Assembly: GCA_900770635.1 (NCBI GenBank)
Contig: CAAGLB010000152.1
Coordinates: 1-50,160, forward strand
DNA: 50,160 bases
From: an uncultured Alistipes sp.
GTDB lineage: Bacteria > Bacteroidota > Bacteroidia > Bacteroidales > Rikenellaceae
Reading direction: 5' to 3'
Position numbers and translations under genes: made by a program. Each line of letters begins with the position of its first letter. Position 1 is the stretch's first letter. Positions 43,115 to 50,160 of the stretch are shown one piece after another. The notes below the pieces were generated by a model. It was not told the DNA's origin, ran no database searches, and saw only the letters and a list, made by a program, of their open reading frames with translations.

Positions 43115-45436
43115 ATGAAACGTATTTTTCTATTATTCTTTGCAATGTTCTCTTTGATGATGAATTATTCGTGTAAGAGCGATGTTGTGGTGTCGTCAGA
43201 CAATCCATTGATTGGCGAGTGGACATCGGATAAGAACATCCCTCCATTTGACCAGATTCGTACCGAGCACTACGAGCCAGCCTTCGAAGAGGCTATGAAG
43301 ATGCACAACGATGAGATTAACGCCATCGTTCGTTCGTCGGAGGAGCCTACGTTCGAGAATGTAATCTTGGCGTTGGACAATGCTGGCATTAAACTCTCTG
43401 ATGTCAACCTATTGTTTGGCATGATCTCGGCGTCGGATCTCGACGAAAAGATGCAGGAGGTGCAGAACAAGATGCTACCACGCATCGAGGAGCACTACAA
43501 CTCAATCATGCTCAACGACTCGTTGTTTATGCGAGTCAAGGCTGTGTATGACCAGCGTGCCGAACTCAAGCTCGACGAGTTGCAGATGCGCCTTTTGGAT
43601 AAGACCTACAACAAGTTTGTGCGCTCGGGAGCTCTGCTCGAGGGCGAGAAGAAGGAGCGCTTGAAGCAGATTAACTCTGAGCTATCAATGCTCACCATCC
43701 GTTTTGGCAACAACCTTCTTGCCGAGAATGCCAACTTCTTCCTCGAACTCAATGCCGAGCAGGTTGCCGACCTTCCTGAGAGCGTGCGCAAGCAGGCCGA
43801 GGAGGCAGCAAAATCTATGGGCAAGGAGGGCTATGTCTTCACCTTGGACAAGCCAAGCATGCTCCCATTCTTGACCTACTCGAAGAATCGTGACCTCCGT
43901 CGCCAGCTCTACGATGGCTACCTAATGCGTGGTAACAACAATAACGACAAGGATAATAAGGAGATTGTTAAGCAGATGACCGAGTTGCGTATCGAGAAGG
44001 CTCATTTGCTTGGCTATAAGTCTTACTCTCACTATGTCACTGCCGACCAGATGGCGGGCACACCTAAGGCTGTGTATGAGCTTCTTGACGAGATTTGGGA
44101 GCCTTCGCTCAAGTCGGCAAAGGCCGAGTTGGAGGAGATGAAGAAGCTCTTCGAGAAAGATCATCCAAAGGAGAAATTCGAGAGATCGGATTGGTGGTAC
44201 TATGCCGAGCAGGTGCGCAAGGATAAGTATCAGCTCGACGAGGATGCTGTGCGCCAGTATTTGTCGTTCGACAACGTGCGTAACGGTATGTTCCAGTTGG
44301 CTAACCGCCTCTATGGCATCACTTTCCGCCCAATAGTTGCTCCTCGCTACCATCCTGAGTGCACTACATACGAGGTTATCGATGTTGACGACACCCACCT
44401 CGGCGTGCTTTACCTCGATCCATATCCACGCAAGACCAAGAGTGGTGGTGCATGGTGTGGCTACTTCTCGGAGCAGCGCTACGAGAATGGCAAGCGTCGT
44501 GCTCCTGTTGTGGGCATCGTCTGCAACTTCACACCTCCTGTGGGCGACACCCCATCGTTGCTCACATTCGATGAGGCCGAGACTCTGTTCCACGAGTTTG
44601 GCCACGCCCTTCACTTCTTGTTTGCCGATGTTAAGTATCGTGGCTTGGCAGAGGTTGAGGGTGACTTCGTTGAGTTGCCATCGCAGATTATGGAGAACTG
44701 GGCATTCGAGCCAGAGATTCTCAAAACCTATGCTACTCACTATCGCTCAGGCGAGGTTATCCCCGATCGTTTGATTCAGAAGATCGAGAAGGCGTCGCTC
44801 TTCAACCAAGGCTTCATCACCACCGAGCTTGCCGCAGCTGCCCTCATCGACATGGATATCCACTCGTTGGAGTCGATGCCTAAGGACTTCGATGTTGTTA
44901 AGTTTGAGGATAAGAACTTGGCAGCACGTCGTGGCCTATTCCCTGAGATTGCTCCTCGCTACCGCTACACCTATTTTGCACATATCTTCAACGGTGGTTA
45001 CTCGTCGGGCTACTACTTCTACCTATGGGCTGAGGTCCTCGACAAGGATGCCTTTGCAGCCTTTGCCGAGCGTCGTGACATCTGCGACAAGGAGCTTGCT
45101 AAGAGCTTCCGCTACGATGTTTTGGCGCAGGGTGGCCAGCGTCCAGGCATGGATATGTATATCAAGTTCCGAGGTGCAGCTCCCGACAAGAAGCCTATGC
45201 TTCGTGCTCGTGGCCTATGGACCGATCCCGAGCCTGTTGACACGTTGCAGACTCCAGCTCCAGAGATGCCAGAGAACTCTTTGCGCCCCGAGCCAGGCAA
45301 TCGTCCAGTGCCAAAGTTCGAGGGTAAGGCCAACGCTAAGAAGGCTGTGGGCACGGCGAAGACCCCTGCTGATGCTAAGCGTCCTATACGCCCCGAGCCT
45401 ATCAAGCCAATATCTAAGGAGAACCCTAACAAATAG
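43115..45436 (+). CDS. dcp: M3 family metallopeptidase lipoprotein (Dcp-like), copy 1
   Basis: 773 aa. Lipoprotein signal with the cysteine in NYSCKSD. The M3 zinc motif is HEFGH (His493-His497) in LFHEFGHALHFLF, with the downstream Glu in VEGDFVELPSQIMENW. The substrate loop HIFNGGYSSGYYFYLWAE is typical of Dcp. It removes dipeptides from peptide C-termini, here probably in the periplasm. The last 70 residues are Pro/Lys-rich (RPEPGNRPVPKFEGKA) and not part of the enzyme fold. Diverged tandem copy follows. Confidence 0.9.
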   Translation: MKRIFLLFFAMFSLMMNYSCKSDVVVSSDNPLIGEWTSDKNIPPFDQIRTEHYEPAFEEAMKMHNDEINAIVRSSEEPTFENVILALDNAGIKLSDVNLLFGMISASDLDEKMQEVQNKMLPRIEEHYNSIMLNDSLFMRVKAVYDQRAELKLDELQMRLLDKTYNKFVRSGALLEGEKKERLKQINSELSMLTIRFGNNLLAENANFFLELNAEQVADLPESVRKQAEEAAKSMGKEGYVFTLDKPSMLPFLTYSKNRDLRRQLYDGYLMRGNNNNDKDNKEIVKQMTELRIEKAHLLGYKSYSHYVTADQMAGTPKAVYELLDEIWEPSLKSAKAELEEMKKLFEKDHPKEKFERSDWWYYAEQVRKDKYQLDEDAVRQYLSFDNVRNGMFQLANRLYGITFRPIVAPRYHPECTTYEVIDVDDTHLGVLYLDPYPRKTKSGGAWCGYFSEQRYENGKRRAPVVGIVCNFTPPVGDTPSLLTFDEAETLFHEFGHALHFLFADVKYRGLAEVEGDFVELPSQIMENWAFEPEILKTYATHYRSGEVIPDRLIQKIEKASLFNQGFITTELAAAALIDMDIHSLESMPKDFDVVKFEDKNLAARRGLFPEIAPRYRYTYFAHIFNGGYSSGYYFYLWAEVLDKDAFAAFAERRDICDKELAKSFRYDVLAQGGQRPGMDMYIKFRGAAPDKKPMLRARGLWTDPEPVDTLQTPAPEMPENSLRPEPGNRPVPKFEGKANAKKAVGTAKTPADAKRPIRPEPIKPISKENPNK

Positions 45437-45468
45437 ATGAATACAAAACCTATAATTAATAAAATTTT

Positions 45469-47568
45469 ATGAAAAAAGTAACAATCCTTATGTCAGCATT
45501 GACCTTGGCTCTCGTAGGTTGCTGCGGGGGCGACAACATCGCAGACAATCCACTTGTTCAGGAGTGGAACACACCTTATCAGACACCACCATTCTCGAAG
45601 ATCGAGCTCAAGCACTATGAGCCAGCTATCGCCTATGCTATCGAGCAGAACCGTGCCGATATTGATGCTATCGTGAACAACCCTGAGGCTCCTACATTTG
45701 AGAATACCATCGTAGCTATGGAGCGTGCAGGTGAGCTTCTTGGCCGTATCACTGGCGTATTCTTCGTTCTTAACAACTGCGACACTAACGACGAGATGCA
45801 GCAGATTGCTAATAACATCACTCCTAAGCTCACCGAGCTTGGCAACGACGTGTCGCTCAACCCTGAGCTCTTCAAGCGTGTTAAGGCTGTTTACGACCAG
45901 CGTGCTGAGCTTCAGCTCGACCAGGAGGATATGCAGCTTTTGGAGGAGACCTATAAGGGCTTCGTACGTTCAGGCGCTTTGCTCGAGGGCGAGAAGCAGG
46001 AGCTCTATCGTCAGTACACATCTGAGCTTGCTCAGCTCACATTGAAGTTTGGCCAGAACGCTCTTGCTGCAACAAATGCATTTACCCTCAACATCACCGA
46101 TGAGGCAAAGGTTGCTGAGCTTCCTGAGTTCGTTAAGGAGGGCCTTGCAGCTGAGGCTAAGGCACGTGGCGAGCAGGGCTGGACTGTGACATTGCAGGCA
46201 CCAAGCTACTCTCCATTCATGACCTACTCATCGCAGCGTGACCTCAAGGAGCAGCTCTACCGTGCTTACAACACACGTGGCATCGGTGGCGATAGCGACA
46301 ACCTCGAGAACATCCGCCAGATTGCTGAGCTCCGCCTTAAGATCGCTCAGTTGCTCGGCTACGAGTGCTATGCAGACTACGTATTGGAGGACCGCATGGC
46401 TGAGAACAAGACTACCGTAAATGGCTTCATCAACGAGCTTTGCGAGGCTACTTTGGACTACGCACGCAAAGATGTTAAGGTTGTTACTGAGTATGCTCAG
46501 TCACTCGGCTTCGAGGGCGAGCTTATGCCTTGGGATTGGGGCTACTACAACGAGAAGTATAAGGAGGCTAAGTACTCTATCAACGACGAGCAGATCAAGC
46601 CTTACTTCCAGCTTGAGAATGCTAAGGAGGCAGTATTTATGCTTGCTGGTAAGCTCTATGGCCTTACTTTCACTCAGGTTGACAACATCGAGACTTACCA
46701 CCCAGAGGCTACTGTTTACGAGGTTAAGGACTCTAACGACAAGGTTATGGCTATCCTCTACCTCGACTTCTTCCCACGTGAGTCTAAGCGTGCTGGTGCA
46801 TGGATGACCGAGTTCCGTGGCGTTAAGACTGTTGACGGCGTTGAGCAGCGTCCTTTGGTTCAGCTCGTTATGAACTTCACTAAGCCTACTGAGAACACTC
46901 CATCATTGCTCACATTCGACGAGTTCACTACCTTCCTTCACGAGTTTGGTCACGGCTTGCACGGCATCCTCGCGCAGGGTAAGTATGAGTCTATCAACGG
47001 TACATCTGTTAAGCGTGACTTCGTTGAGCTCCCATCACAGATCATGGAGAACTGGGCTACCGAGAAGGAGTATCTCGACCTTTGGGCTAAGCACTACCAG
47101 ACAGGCGAGGCTATGCCTGCTGAGCTTATCCAGAAGCTCGTAGACGCTAAGAACTACCTCGCTGCATACTTTAACGTACGTCAGCTCTCATTCGGTATGC
47201 TCGATATGGCATGGCACTCACTCACTGAGCCTTATGCAGGCGATGTTCTTGCTTTCGAGCAGACTGCAGTTGCCCCTGCTCAGGTTATGCCTGTTGTTGA
47301 GGGTACAGCTATGGGCCCTGCCTTCACTCACATCTTCAGCGGTGGCTATGCTACTGGCTACTATGGCTACAAGTGGGCAGAGGTTCTTGCAGCTGACGCT
47401 TACTCTTACTTCAAGGAGAAGGGCATCTTCTCTGAGGAGGTATCAACCAAGTTCCGCAAGGAGGTTTTGGAGCAGGGTGGCCACAAGCACCCAATGGAGC
47501 TTTATCAGAACTTCCGTGGTCACAAGCCACAGACTAAGGCTCTCATCGATCAGATGAACCTCGAGTAA
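45469..47568 (+). CDS. dcp: M3 family metallopeptidase lipoprotein (Dcp-like), copy 2
   Basis: 699 aa. Lipoprotein signal with the cysteine in LALVGC. Zinc motif HEFGH (His491-His495) in FLHEFGHGLHGIL, then RDFVELPSQIMENW and HIFSGGYATGYYGYKWAE. It aligns with copy 1 throughout but lacks its Pro-rich tail. Codon use is more biased (GCT, GGT, AAC), suggesting higher expression. It starts 33 bp after copy 1. Its TAA stop is the first three bases of the second hairpin array. Confidence 0.92.
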   Translation: MKKVTILMSALTLALVGCCGGDNIADNPLVQEWNTPYQTPPFSKIELKHYEPAIAYAIEQNRADIDAIVNNPEAPTFENTIVAMERAGELLGRITGVFFVLNNCDTNDEMQQIANNITPKLTELGNDVSLNPELFKRVKAVYDQRAELQLDQEDMQLLEETYKGFVRSGALLEGEKQELYRQYTSELAQLTLKFGQNALAATNAFTLNITDEAKVAELPEFVKEGLAAEAKARGEQGWTVTLQAPSYSPFMTYSSQRDLKEQLYRAYNTRGIGGDSDNLENIRQIAELRLKIAQLLGYECYADYVLEDRMAENKTTVNGFINELCEATLDYARKDVKVVTEYAQSLGFEGELMPWDWGYYNEKYKEAKYSINDEQIKPYFQLENAKEAVFMLAGKLYGLTFTQVDNIETYHPEATVYEVKDSNDKVMAILYLDFFPRESKRAGAWMTEFRGVKTVDGVEQRPLVQLVMNFTKPTENTPSLLTFDEFTTFLHEFGHGLHGILAQGKYESINGTSVKRDFVELPSQIMENWATEKEYLDLWAKHYQTGEAMPAELIQKLVDAKNYLAAYFNVRQLSFGMLDMAWHSLTEPYAGDVLAFEQTAVAPAQVMPVVEGTAMGPAFTHIFSGGYATGYYGYKWAEVLAADAYSYFKEKGIFSEEVSTKFRKEVLEQGGHKHPMELYQNFRGHKPQTKALIDQMNLE

Positions 47569-48090
47569 TTTCTTGTGATAAGGGCGCATCTGCCGCCGCT
47601 AGCAAAAAGAGTCCCGACAATGAGCAGTACTTCTTGTACAGCCCATCGTCGGGATTTTTGCCGAGCGTTGCATCTGCAACCCTTCTAACAAGAAATTCTT
47701 TCTCGTGATAAGCACCAACCTTTCCCCCCCCCAAAGCTTATTGCCCCGAAAGGAGATGTACACCAAGTACACCCCCCCTTCCGGGGCAATTTCGACTTGG
47801 CGCCAAATCTAATACCTTCTAATCAAAAATTAATTTGGGGTGATAAGAGATTATTCTTGACCTATTGCTAAAAGCTGAGTACCCGAGGCTGTACGTTTGA
47901 GTACTATCCCGAGGGATCTTCTTTTGTGATAGACCAAGCCTAACCCCTTCTAACAACAAATTATTTCTCGTGATAAGGGCGCATCTGCGACCTTTCAATC
48001 AAAGCCACCAATGGGACGTACGTCAAGTACTACCCATCGGTGGCTTTTTCATGTCAAGGCCACATCTGCAACCCTTCTAACAAGAAATCA
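47566..48090 (+). repeat. Hairpin-repeat array 2 (four units)
   Basis: Four units beginning GTGATAAG (47575, 47705, 47840, 47970) and ending CTTCTAAC or, once, CTTCTAAT (47682, 47816, 47947, 48074), period 130-135 bp. Stems: TCCCGAC (47612) with GTCGGGA (47648) then five T; ATTGCCCCG (47740) with CGGGGCAAT (47782); a decayed copy of array 1 unit 1 near 47877; AAAGCCACC (48001) with GGTGGCTTT (48039) in a T run. Each has the GTAC-n5/6-GTAC tip. It opens with the same 17-mer as array 1. A run of nine C lies at 47724. Confidence 0.9.
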
Positions 48091-48117
48091 GTGCGCTGAT
48101 TGAGGTGGGCAGGGGCT

Positions 48118-48329
48118 GGGATAAATGGGGGTGCTAAAGCTTGATGGGTAACGCTTCGCTCGATGGGAGAGAGGGGAATTTAGGGAAGATAGGAAATTTA
48201 GCGAAAAGATTAGCTGTTGGGCTTTGTGGATAAATGTCGATAGTGCCTCACTAAACTCCTTAAATTCCTTAAGCTCTCTAAACTCACTCGCTCAGCGCCC
48301 TCATCTATCCCATTCGTCCCATTAATCCC
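48118..48329. repeat. Long imperfect inverted repeat
   Basis: GGGATAAATGGG (48118-48129) pairs with CCCATTAATCCC (48318-48329). Inside, GGAATTTAGGGAAGATAGG-type sequence near 48174 faces CTAAACTCCTTAAATTCC near 48251. Low complexity, without a supported gene. Confidence 0.55.
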
Positions 48330-48330
48330 G

Positions 48331-48370
48331 TGCGAAGCACACCTTACTTTTCACTTTTCAATTTTCACCT
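48331..48370 (-). repeat. AGGTGAAAA-type repeat at the cysQ 3' end
   Basis: Read on the minus strand: AGGTGAAAATTGAAAAGTGA, then AAAGTAAGGTGTGCTTCGCA, which are parts of the elements after radC and thyA. The cysQ stop codon TGA is within AGGTGAAAA. Confidence 0.7.
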
Positions 48371-49228
48371 CTCTAAGCGGCGAGCGACAAACCAGGGGTT
48401 GTCCAGGATCTCCTTGTTGTAGCGTAGCGCCTCGCCGGTGGGGTAGGCCTCGGTTGTGCCACCCGCCTCGTGGAGGATGAGCTCGCCAGCGGCGGTGTCC
48501 CACTCCGAGGTGGTTGTGGTGCGCACATAGTAGTCGACGCTGCCCTCGGCAATGAGGCAGAACTTATAGGAGCTGCCCTGCTCGACGATCTCGAGGTCGG
48601 GGTGTGTGATGCGCAAGGTCTCTATATGTGAGTGAGTCTCGGCGGTCTGGTGTGAGCGTGATACCGCCACACGGAAGCCCGTGTGCGACTGCTTTTTGAG
48701 CGGTAGCTGCACAATGTTGTTGTGTATGTCGGCATAGCTATACTCGGCATCGGCATCGGGCACAACGCCCTCCATAACCCATGCGCCATGACCTCGCTCG
48801 GCAATGTACATCTTGTGGTGATAGGGGACATAGACAACCGAGCTTATGCACACGTTGTTCTCCATGAGGGCTATGTTTACGGTAAACTCGTTGTTGCCCT
48901 TGATAAACTCCACAGTGCCATCGAGAGGGTCGACCAACCAGAAGAGCTCCCAGTTGCGTCGCTCGTCGTAGAGCATCTCACGTCCCTCCTCGGAGAGTAT
49001 AGGTATGCGTGTCTTGCCCAACGACTCCTTAATCGTGAGGTGGGCCATGCGGTCGGCAATGGTTATCGGCGTATGGTCGCTCTTGAGCGCTATGTCGTAG
49101 TCGTCGCTGTTTTTGTAGATGCGCATGATTGCGGCGCCAGCACGCACTGCGGCATTGAACTGCTCGGGAAGGAGATACTCTCTAATGCTCTGATCAATCA
49201 TGGTGGTAGTGGTTTTGGCTGTGGTCAT
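48365..49228 (-). CDS. cysQ: 3'(2'),5'-bisphosphate nucleotidase / inositol monophosphatase family
   Basis: 287 aa; the ATG at 49201 (MIDQSIREYL) nine codons in is an alternative start. Metal-binding motifs of the family are present: ILSEEG, WLVDPLDGTVEFIKGNNEFTV and SEWDTAAGELILHEAGG. It hydrolyses 3'-phosphoadenosine 5'-phosphate in sulfur metabolism, or a similar bisphosphate. The stop codon TGA lies in a dispersed repeat (AGG TGA, as in radC). A minus-strand TAACTTTA (49247-49240) may be its -7 box. Confidence 0.88.
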   Translation of the reverse strand: MTTAKTTTTMIDQSIREYLLPEQFNAAVRAGAAIMRIYKNSDDYDIALKSDHTPITIADRMAHLTIKESLGKTRIPILSEEGREMLYDERRNWELFWLVDPLDGTVEFIKGNNEFTVNIALMENNVCISSVVYVPYHHKMYIAERGHGAWVMEGVVPDADAEYSYADIHNNIVQLPLKKQSHTGFRVAVSRSHQTAETHSHIETLRITHPDLEIVEQGSSYKFCLIAEGSVDYYVRTTTTSEWDTAAGELILHEAGGTTEAYPTGEALRYNKEILDNPWFVARRLER

Positions 49229-49375
49229 TATTGATTGAGTAAAGTTAGCAAAAAATTACGAATAAAACAACATATACCTATATATATTTATAGTAGCTCG
49301 GCTGTGCCATAGCCATAAACGCCAAGGCTGACACCAAAAGTATGCCACAATTATCGAAAAAAAGAGTCGTCAGGT

Positions 49376-49406
49376 GTTGCAAATAGAAAAAATATTCGTA
49401 ACTTTG
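49376..49406 (+). promoter_or_regulatory. Promoter of rplU-rpmA
   Basis: GTTG (49376-49379), 19 nt, TAACTTTG (49399-49406), with a leader of about 25 nt. Confidence 0.65.
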
Positions 49407-49435
49407 CGCCGCTAAACATTCTAATTTTAGATTAA

Positions 49436-49747
49436 ATGTACGTAATAGTAGAGATCGCAGGTCAGCAGTTTAAGGCTGAGAAGGGTCGTAAGCTCTATGT
49501 TCACCGTCTCCAGGGAGAGGAAAACTCTACCTTGAGCTTCGACAAAGTCCTGCTTGTAGACAACGACGGTCAGGTTAAGGTTGGTGCACCTGTAGTAGAA
49601 GGCGCCACAGTGAAGTGCAAGATCTTGAAGCACTTGAAGGACGATAAGGTTCTTGTGTTCAAGAAGAAGCGTAGAACAGGTTATCAGAAGTGTAACGGTC
49701 ACCGTCAGTATCTGACACAGGTTCTCGTTGAGGAGATTAATTGTTAA
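49436..49747 (+). CDS. rplU: 50S ribosomal protein L21
   Basis: 103 aa. Starts MYVIVEIAGQQFKAEKGRKL and holds VLLVDNDGQVKVGAPVVEGA and KKRRTGYQKCNGHRQYLT, all standard for L21. Partner gene rpmA follows after 20 bp. Confidence 0.97.
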   Translation: MYVIVEIAGQQFKAEKGRKLYVHRLQGEENSTLSFDKVLLVDNDGQVKVGAPVVEGATVKCKILKHLKDDKVLVFKKKRRTGYQKCNGHRQYLTQVLVEEINC

Positions 49748-49767
49748 ACCCTAAAACGAAGTAGAAA

Positions 49768-50028
49768 ATGGCACACAAAAAAGGTGTAGGTAGTTCTAAG
49801 AACGGCCGTGAGTCAGAGAGCAAGCGACTCGGTGTTAAGCTTTTCGGTGGTCAGTTCGCTAAGGCGGGTAACATTATCGTTCGTCAGCGCGGTACAGTAC
49901 ACAACCCAGGTGAGAACGTGGGTATGGGTAAGGACCACACTCTTTTTGCATTGGTTGACGGTACAGTTAACTTCTGCAAGAAGTCTTCTGGTAAGTCTTA
50001 TGTAAGCGTAGTTCCTATGGCTGAGTAA
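49768..50028 (+). CDS. rpmA: 50S ribosomal protein L27
   Basis: 86 aa. Starts MAHKKGVGSSKNGRESESKR and keeps GVKLFGGQFAKAGNIIVRQR. There is no N-terminal extension of the kind cleaved in Firmicutes. Standard rplU-rpmA operon, ended by a terminator. Confidence 0.97.
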   Translation: MAHKKGVGSSKNGRESESKRLGVKLFGGQFAKAGNIIVRQRGTVHNPGENVGMGKDHTLFALVDGTVNFCKKSSGKSYVSVVPMAE

Positions 50029-50048
50029 GCTTCCAAAGCACAAAGAGA

Positions 50049-50084
50049 AAAGGGGCAACTAATTCGTTAGTCGCTCCTTTTTTT
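50049..50084 (+). terminator. Terminator of rplU-rpmA
   Basis: AAAGGGGCAACTAA (50049-50062) pairs with TTAGTCGCTCCTTT (50067-50080), with one mismatch and a G-U pair. The loop is TTCG and a T run of seven ends the stem. Confidence 0.85.
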
Positions 50085-50128
50085 ACACATACAAGAGAGT
50101 GAATAAAAAGTATATTTTGTCGTTACGC

Positions 50129-50160
50129 TTGCCCTCAAAATGCTCATTTACGCCCAGTAA
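50129..50160. repeat. Left half of an intergenic hairpin element, cut by the window edge
   Basis: CCCTCAAAATGCTCATTTACG followed by CCCAGTAA resembles the element at 1404 (CCTCGAAAATCCTCACATACG then TCCAAGTA). The other arm would lie beyond the window. Confidence 0.4.

Noticed and set aside
43922..44740. A 272-aa open frame on the minus strand
   Set aside because: It lies antisense inside the first M3 peptidase gene, has no family features, and follows from codon bias of the real gene.
47566..48090. Integron attC sites
   Set aside because: CTTCTAAC and GTGATAAG do not fit RYYYAAC/GTTRRRY, the units carry no gene cassettes, and there is no integrase.

Overview
The window reads as a chromosomal piece of a Bacteroidota (Bacteroidales) genome. 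The evidence is a SusC/SusD pair, BACON and BspA-type surface lipoproteins, a DUF4290 protein, and repeated promoters of the Bacteroidales form TTTG - about 20 nt - TAnnTTTG with little Shine-Dalgarno. The load of peptidases and the Hyf-like membrane complex would suit a protein-fermenting gut Rikenellaceae/Alistipes relative. That placement is inference; no rRNA or tRNA gene was seen.

Layout. 1-6903 (minus): a cut-off fimbrillin-like lipoprotein, a BACON/leucine-rich-repeat surface lipoprotein and a TonB-dependent receptor. 7463-19790 (plus): SusC, SusD and a third lipoprotein, then two S8 (subtilisin) lipoproteins, each followed by a small lipocalin-like lipoprotein; this looks like a protein/peptide harvesting locus containing a tandem duplication. 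19848-25877: housekeeping genes (yraN, pepE, acpP, rnc, radC, glyS, ruvX, def). 25875-26390: an array of four hairpin repeats. 26640-27700: two related small outer-membrane barrels. 27800-34884: a glycosyltransferase, a Gph-like phosphatase, a degenerate sigma-54 activator, DUF4290, a thioredoxin-fold lipoprotein, lpxH, thyA and folA. 34920-43064 (minus): rsmE followed by six genes for a Hyf/Ehr-like membrane complex. 43115-47568: two tandem M3 peptidases. 47566-48090: a second four-unit hairpin array. 48365-50028: cysQ, rplU and rpmA.

Most notable points. (1) The six-gene membrane complex keeps its ion-pumping subunits, but its large subunit has lost the NiFe cysteines and its small subunit has lost all proximal iron-sulfur cysteines; a single ferredoxin-type cluster remains. 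(2) Two arrays of four about 130-bp units (GTGATAAG - hairpin with a GTAC-n5/6-GTAC tip - CTTCTAAC) lie 21 kb apart. Each begins exactly at a stop codon with the identical 17-mer TAATTTCTTGTGATAAG. (3) A second, unrelated repeat family (AGGTGAAAAGTGAAAAG-like) also sits at gene 3' ends and supplies the stop codon itself for radC and cysQ. (4) The sigma-54 activator has a pseudo-receiver and no DNA-binding domain.

How the genes fit together (inference): secreted S8 and M3 peptidases and PepE degrade proteins and peptides, SusCD and TonB receptors import the products, and the Hyf-like complex may couple an unknown process to ion transport.
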